Positions 58,941 through 64,000 of a stretch of DNA of 64,000 nucleotides are shown in pieces. The position numbers were made by a program, and so were the translations under genes. The stretch's first letter is position 1. Each line of letters starts with the position of its first letter. Below the pieces are notes generated by a model, which saw only the letters and a list, made by a program, of their open reading frames with translations, was not told the DNA's origin and made no database searches. The DNA is taken from the NCBI GenBank assembly GCA_013396915.1, contig VWZL01000904.1, positions 885,892 to 949,891 on the forward strand, written 5' to 3'. Origin of the DNA: Stercorarius parasiticus (taxonomy: Eukaryota; Chordata; Aves; Charadriiformes; Stercorariidae).

Positions 58941-60126
58941 AACAGAAGCAGAGGATGATACTAATTGCCTAGCATGACACACATAGTCTTTAGTGTAGGA
59001 TTCACAGAAAATGTTGAATCAAGGACAAGAAGTTCAGTTTCTGGCATGATTAGTTTAATTAGGAGAATGAATCAAGCTGGTAAACATGCCCAGTTTTCCT
59101 TTGGGGGTAGATAAACTGTGCTGGCTCTATGGGAGGAATGAATATGCTCAGCATAAACAAGATTGCCGTAGGGTAAAGTAGGTGACCTCAATGGAGTAGA
59201 AGCAAAAAGGGGTTTTCAAAGGTTTGTCACTTTGCAATATTTAAATAGGCTTTTGTGGGCTCAGAAGAAACTATAACTTCATAGAAATTTAGTCTCTGGA
59301 CAGATCCTGGTTCAAAAGAAAGGGTCATTAAAATCTCTCAATGAAATCATTGTAAGAACTTCATAGTATTGGCAGAATAATATATTCTACCTCTACCTGG
59401 TTTCCAATAATAGTTGAGCAATTTTAATTGGAAACTTCTAAAAAAAATGTTCAGCTTTTAATAGACATCCAGCATGGAAAATTCTAGCCTGAATAGCAGA
59501 GGTTATAAAAAGCTGGATCTTACAATTAGGCAATAGGTGTCACTGTACATGCTGTCTGTAATGAACCTAAGGAGAAAGTAATTTAGGTATCAAAGCAGGG
59601 AAGAAATATTTCAGATGACCTGCTTTTTGTTGAGGCTAATCAAACAAATTAAAACAATTTCCAAGCTAATTATAGTCCCTTTGCAGCAGCAAATGGTGCT
59701 GTCTTAGCGCTTCAGATAATTTCTCTCATTGGTTTGGAGCAGGATATTTAAAAGAGACAGTGGCAAATCTAGATTGATCACTTCAGTTAATCGCTCGTAT
59801 GCTGCTTGCCAGGCTTGAAGAGTAAAAAGCTATCAGCCACATATATGTGTGGACAGAGTTTGGGACACAGTTCAAACAAATACTTCAGTCATTGTAGTCT
59901 GTTTTATAGACTGACTTAGGAGTGAAATACCTTCACTGACAGGTGCTAAATTGAATCAGTTTGAGCGTAGCATTTCTGGAAACTACCACAAGATATTTAA
60001 AGCATCTTTAGCTGAGAGTTCGTTTCAGTAATCTGAACTCTTCTTTTTTTTTTTCCTTTTTTTTTTTTTCTTTTCTTTTTCCCCATCTTCTCTATATTTC
60101 ATTCACAAAGAATAATAGCATTAGCA
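58941..60126. other. Unique AT-rich stretch
   Basis: No exon or transposon is recognised. It ends in the pyrimidine tract at 60038-60084. Confidence 0.4.
60038..60084. repeat. Polypyrimidine tract
   Basis: 47 consecutive C/T bases, mostly T. Confidence 0.9.
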
Positions 60127-60210
60127 TTGTAAGCTCTCTGGGCAGAGACAGACCTGCCATTTTAGAGGGCTTTGCACAGTGACCCTTGGGAGCCTGGTCC
60201 TGCTCATTAT
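60127..60210 (+). mobile_element. Old LINE/SINE tail (L2/L3/MIR-like)
   Basis: 'attgtaagctctctgggcagagac' and 'gggctttgcacagtgacccttgggagcctggtcctg' follow the order of a widespread amniote repeat tail, 'attgtaagctctttggggcagggac ... tttgtacag-gcctagcacaatggggccctggtcctg'. It is diverged. The family name is uncertain. Confidence 0.45.
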
Positions 60211-61999
60211 AATTATCCTTCTATTCATGCAATTGGACATATTGAGAAAAGCTATCACAAATAAATCAAGTCTATTTTAGTCCTTTCTCTTAAAATATAA
60301 CATTATAAATTGCATGTAATACTAATTGGCACTTGACCTTTATTTTGTTCTATAGATTACTTTCTAAAATGGTTTGGAGTGAGTACTGTTTCTAAATGAA
60401 ATATTTTGAGTCATCATCCTTCTGAATTGCATTTGAGTTTGCTGGCCAAATGGATAAAGATAGATGATGTGGAAGTAGTTTTAATGTGGCCTTGTCTGTT
60501 GACCTGTTTGAGGCCTCTGAAATAGGTATAGGCCCAGTTTAGAAATAATGTTATGCAGTATCCATTTCCTGAGCATGGGTTAGAAAGCTCTGTTCACGAC
60601 AGTATGGTGCCTTAAAAACCTGCCTCAACTCTGTCATCCTTTTTTGGCATGGCTGTATAGCTGTGCTATGAAATCTAAGATTTTCTTTTTTTACAAATAA
60701 AATTTTTAAACCTGTTGATTGTAGTGTAGACTGGTACTGTTAATTGAGAAAGAGAAATACATGAATATAAACTCTGTGCTTATGATTGCTTGTTTTTTCC
60801 ACCTGGCACAGATGCAATTTGAACTGTATCTGTAAAGTCCAAGTGCAATATTTTCAGATGTCAGCACTTTTTACCCTTTTCCAGCTGATAACTGTTAGGG
60901 TGATTTTTGTCTTAATGTTTTCTCTGTTCATAATGGCAAACGTGCAGTTTGCCATCAAAATATGTTGAGGTGTTGGGTAAGAAACTCTTTCCTGTTTACT
61001 AGATTTAACTCCCTTTTTTTGTTTTCCAAGAACAGGATGAAATGGGAAGGAGACAGACACTTCTTGTTTCTTCCCAAGTAGCAATCAGAATTCAAATCTT
61101 GTTTCTTTACACAAGTTCTCAAGAAAAGCAGTAACACATACCAAGTACAACGTTCTTTTTATTACACATAATTTGCTTAATTTACTGCACTTTTACTGTA
61201 GTAAATTGTTGAAGCAGAAGCGTCTTTTTTCCTGTTGTAGTGTGTCTTGTTAGTGTCTTGATTAGTAGTGTTAAAAATTAAAGCTATCTTTTCCAAAATG
61301 AAAGGATTTTCCTTACTATACAAAATTAAAATTCACATAGGTGCTAGCAGTCCAAAGTGTCTTCTCACCAATCATGATCACCTCTAAATTTTCTTGGTGA
61401 GCTGCGTAGTCTACTATTAATTGACTAATCTCAAATTCACCTTTAACATTAAAAGCAAGATGGGAGATTGTACTGTATCCTGCCTTAAAACTAATTGAAA
61501 TGGTCTGACTGTAGTAGGGCTTCTGCCAAATAGTGGAATCCTACTGCATGAGTTATACGTAGATCTGTACAGTACATGGTGCCTTGATAAGAATTTAAAT
61601 TTGGACAAATCAACAATTCATAGCTGGTTAATTTGTGCATGGAATGGATTTGTAGCTTGTTGGTTCCTGCAGGACAAATCTTTAAATTAGAAGAAGAATC
61701 AACATAATAGGCATCAATTACACATCTATATGAGTGGGCTGAGGGAGTTAGTCAATGATTAAGCATCCATCTTCTTTACCATTCGGTAATTCACTGGTTA
61801 ACAGAGATTTGAAAAAAAATAACACGAGCGTAATAGGAAGAATAATGTTCAGTTGATGATTTTAATGTAAGTGTTTTTGTACTTTTTTTTAATGACAAGT
61901 GTTTATAAGGCCAAAAGCCAAAACTGAATTTTGAAAGACAGTTAACGAAAGTACCTGCAATATATAGACAGAAAATATTGTCACAGCAACTACAGAATT

Positions 62000-62025
62000 A
62001 AAAAAAATAAAAAAATAAAAAAAAA
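62000..62025. repeat. A-rich tract
   Basis: A-runs separated by single T. Confidence 0.85.
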
Positions 62026-62630
62026 TCAGTATGGAATATAGGCCATCTTGGGTGAAGAAGTTTAATGTCTGGATTGGAAAAAAATGCTGTCATGTGTTTT
62101 ATGGTTATTTTCCATTCTTAAAAATTGTTCCTGCTTATTTTGTCACCATCAAATGAATTTTTGTATGAAACACTAATATCTGATCCCATGACTGAAATAG
62201 TAGATTTCCATCTAAGGAAAACAACTAATTCTGTTAATATTATGATCGTCTTCTCATTACTTTAATTTACGATAATAATCCAAACAGTTTCTGATGATTA
62301 AATCCATTTTAGTAGCTGTATTTCCTAAATGCCAATTATTGTTTTTGAATGATTTATTTTAGTATGGTACCTAATAGAATGAGCGAGTCCTTATCCTTTA
62401 CATCTTACTATCCTTTTTATTACATGTGTTTGCTGTGTTCTGTGAAACTAAATATAAGGTTATGGAGGAGCCATTTATTTGCTTTCTGCTTCTTAAGATG
62501 CTTTTTTCATAACTCTTGAGTTTTAAGAAGTGGCTGTTTTTCTCCAATGGATACCCAGAAAATGAGGACATCTCTCCAGAAAGTCTCTGTAAAATCCCCC
62601 AGAACACCAAGTAAAGGTGCTAAGATTGAA

Positions 62631-62680
62631 TTTTTTGGTTTGTTATTTTGTTTTGTTTGTTTGTTTTCTTTGTTTTTTGG
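62631..62680. repeat. TTTG-rich tract
   Basis: GTTTG/GTTTT units, low complexity. Confidence 0.85.
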
Positions 62681-64000
62681 TAGGGAGACATGCATACCAT
62701 CTGCATAGGTTTTTTTAAAGAGAACCGGTAAATTCTCTGGGTATCTGCATTTGATTACCATAACATATTTTCAAAAATTACAAGCTGGACATACTGTTTG
62801 CACTGAGGGTCAGATAAATTACTATTCTAAAGAATAAGATAACCTGCACATACATTACAATTTAAACCTTATTTCCAAATATGATTTTGTATGTAGATTT
62901 AGCCCCTTTGTATATACACATTCTGTTTTAGAAAGTCATTTTCCTGTCAGATACGCTTATCGTTCTGTTGTTTTGTAATTAGAAAATTGTGGTGGTACAA
63001 AGTTTTGAGAATCCATCAGAAGCAATACCAAATATCAGAAAGTTTAGTAGACACTGAGAGCTGCTTTTTCATCTAGAGAATTTCCATTATGCCTATTTGT
63101 GTTTGTGTAATCTCTGAATGTGACTTTGGCATTATATGGTCCTGCTTTCTAATCTGCACCTGCTTGTGTTCAACCATCTGGCTGAGTGCGAGATGCTGAA
63201 ATCTACGCTTCTGCCAAATATAACCAACGTTTAACACATGCTTATGCCCATATATAGGTCTCTGCTTAGTCATATTTTTCTACCATATGTCTTACTCTTC
63301 AATTAATAATTACTTTACTGTCTTTTTGGGTTTTTTAAACAGATAATAGACAAATAACTTTGATACCTTTACATGAAGAACGAGCCATCTTTCACTGAGC
63401 TTTTTGGTCCTGCTTATCTTTCAATTTCTGTATATTCAACAAATTATCAATTTTCCTAATTTTTTCATGTGTAACCACAATTTTTATAACCTTAGAATGC
63501 ATATAATTAGAAGTGAGTCAAGATTTCTGTGACAGATAAAATTCGGTTTCATAATGATTACAGAGTGGATTCTGGACAGGAGAGAGAGAGCTAGGAAAGA
63601 TAATTTAAGGGTGTTAAGAGGGCAAGAGAAACTGTGGCTTCTAAAGGGCTGGGAGCACGGGAGCCCTCTTGTTTCTCACTTCCTCTCTTCACTGCTGCTC
63701 AGATCCCTTTGTCTTTCTTCATTGTTTTGGTGTTGAGAGTCCACCAGACTGCTTAGGTGTATTTCAACTGGATCCATTAAGTAATAGCATTTTAGTTTTC
63801 CTTCCAAAGATGTAGCTTGTTCTGCTAATCTGCTGCAGTGGGTGATGAGAAGAAGGAAACAGAGAGGCCAAGACTGGTTTTGCCTCTGTAGGGGAACTTG
63901 GTCAGAATATCCACTGAGCTAATGGAGTAGCATGATTATCTTGTCCACTTTGTTAAGTGGGTGTTTTCCAGAGAAGAAAGACCTCAATTATGGTAATACA

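Larger units (their letters stand above)
60211..64000. other. Unique AT-rich stretch to the window end
   Basis: About 3.8 kb with an A-rich tract at 62000-62025 and a TTTG-rich tract at 62631-62680. No exon, RNA gene or transposon is recognised. The window ends without a gene boundary. Confidence 0.4.

Noticed and set aside
58659..58982. 107-codon minus-strand frame
   Set aside because: It is the antisense shadow of the CR1 tail at 58776-58940.
1..64000. tRNA, rRNA, snoRNA, CRISPR or operon-type features
   Set aside because: None were recognised by eye. The window is vertebrate non-coding DNA, so prokaryotic feature types do not apply, and structured RNAs would need a covariance search to exclude.

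Overview
This window looks like a gene-poor stretch of a bird genome, either a long intron or an intergenic desert. The main reason is its repeats. Many CR1 LINE fragments are present, most 5'-truncated and ending in the (ATTCTATG)-type 3' octamer or a decayed form of it. There is also one solo retroviral LTR of the kind common in birds. The base composition is AT-rich with few CpGs. Runs of N at 3229-3587 and 46978-46981 are assembly gaps. I found no protein-coding gene, rRNA, tRNA or CRISPR array that I can defend. The only reading frames with a recognisable family origin are broken transposon reverse transcriptases.

Layout. Positions 1-3900 hold a short CR1 3' end, an older CR1 3' end, and the longest CR1 copy (2181-3890), which keeps parts of the ORF2 reverse transcriptase around an N gap. 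From 3900 to 25200 the sequence is mostly unique AT-rich DNA with CR1 pieces at 9081, 14693, 19230 and 21455, and two exon-like intervals at 20084-20195 and 21969-22039. At 25225-26345 an old antisense CR1 is split by a younger CR1. From 26300 to 34100 lie remnants of old palindromic repeats, a CpG-bearing patch near 31300 and an octamer-containing palindrome at 33217. At 34215-34600 the minus strand carries what I read as a decayed Penelope-like reverse transcriptase. The unique segment 39961-40740 has the densest CpGs I noticed outside repeats, together with a small hairpin and a 55-bp exon-like interval. Positions 42500-47700 hold a CR1, a fossil MITE, the solo LTR and another old CR1. The remainder to 64000 has two more CR1 copies, two possible older repeat remnants and simple repeats.

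No set of genes here works together as a pathway. The content is a layered record of transposition: very old amniote elements (Penelope-like, palindromic MITE-like, L3/CR1-like), then several CR1 waves, then one retroviral LTR. A few unique intervals could be non-coding exons or regulatory elements. Repeat assignments rest on my memory of consensus sequences, not on a search.
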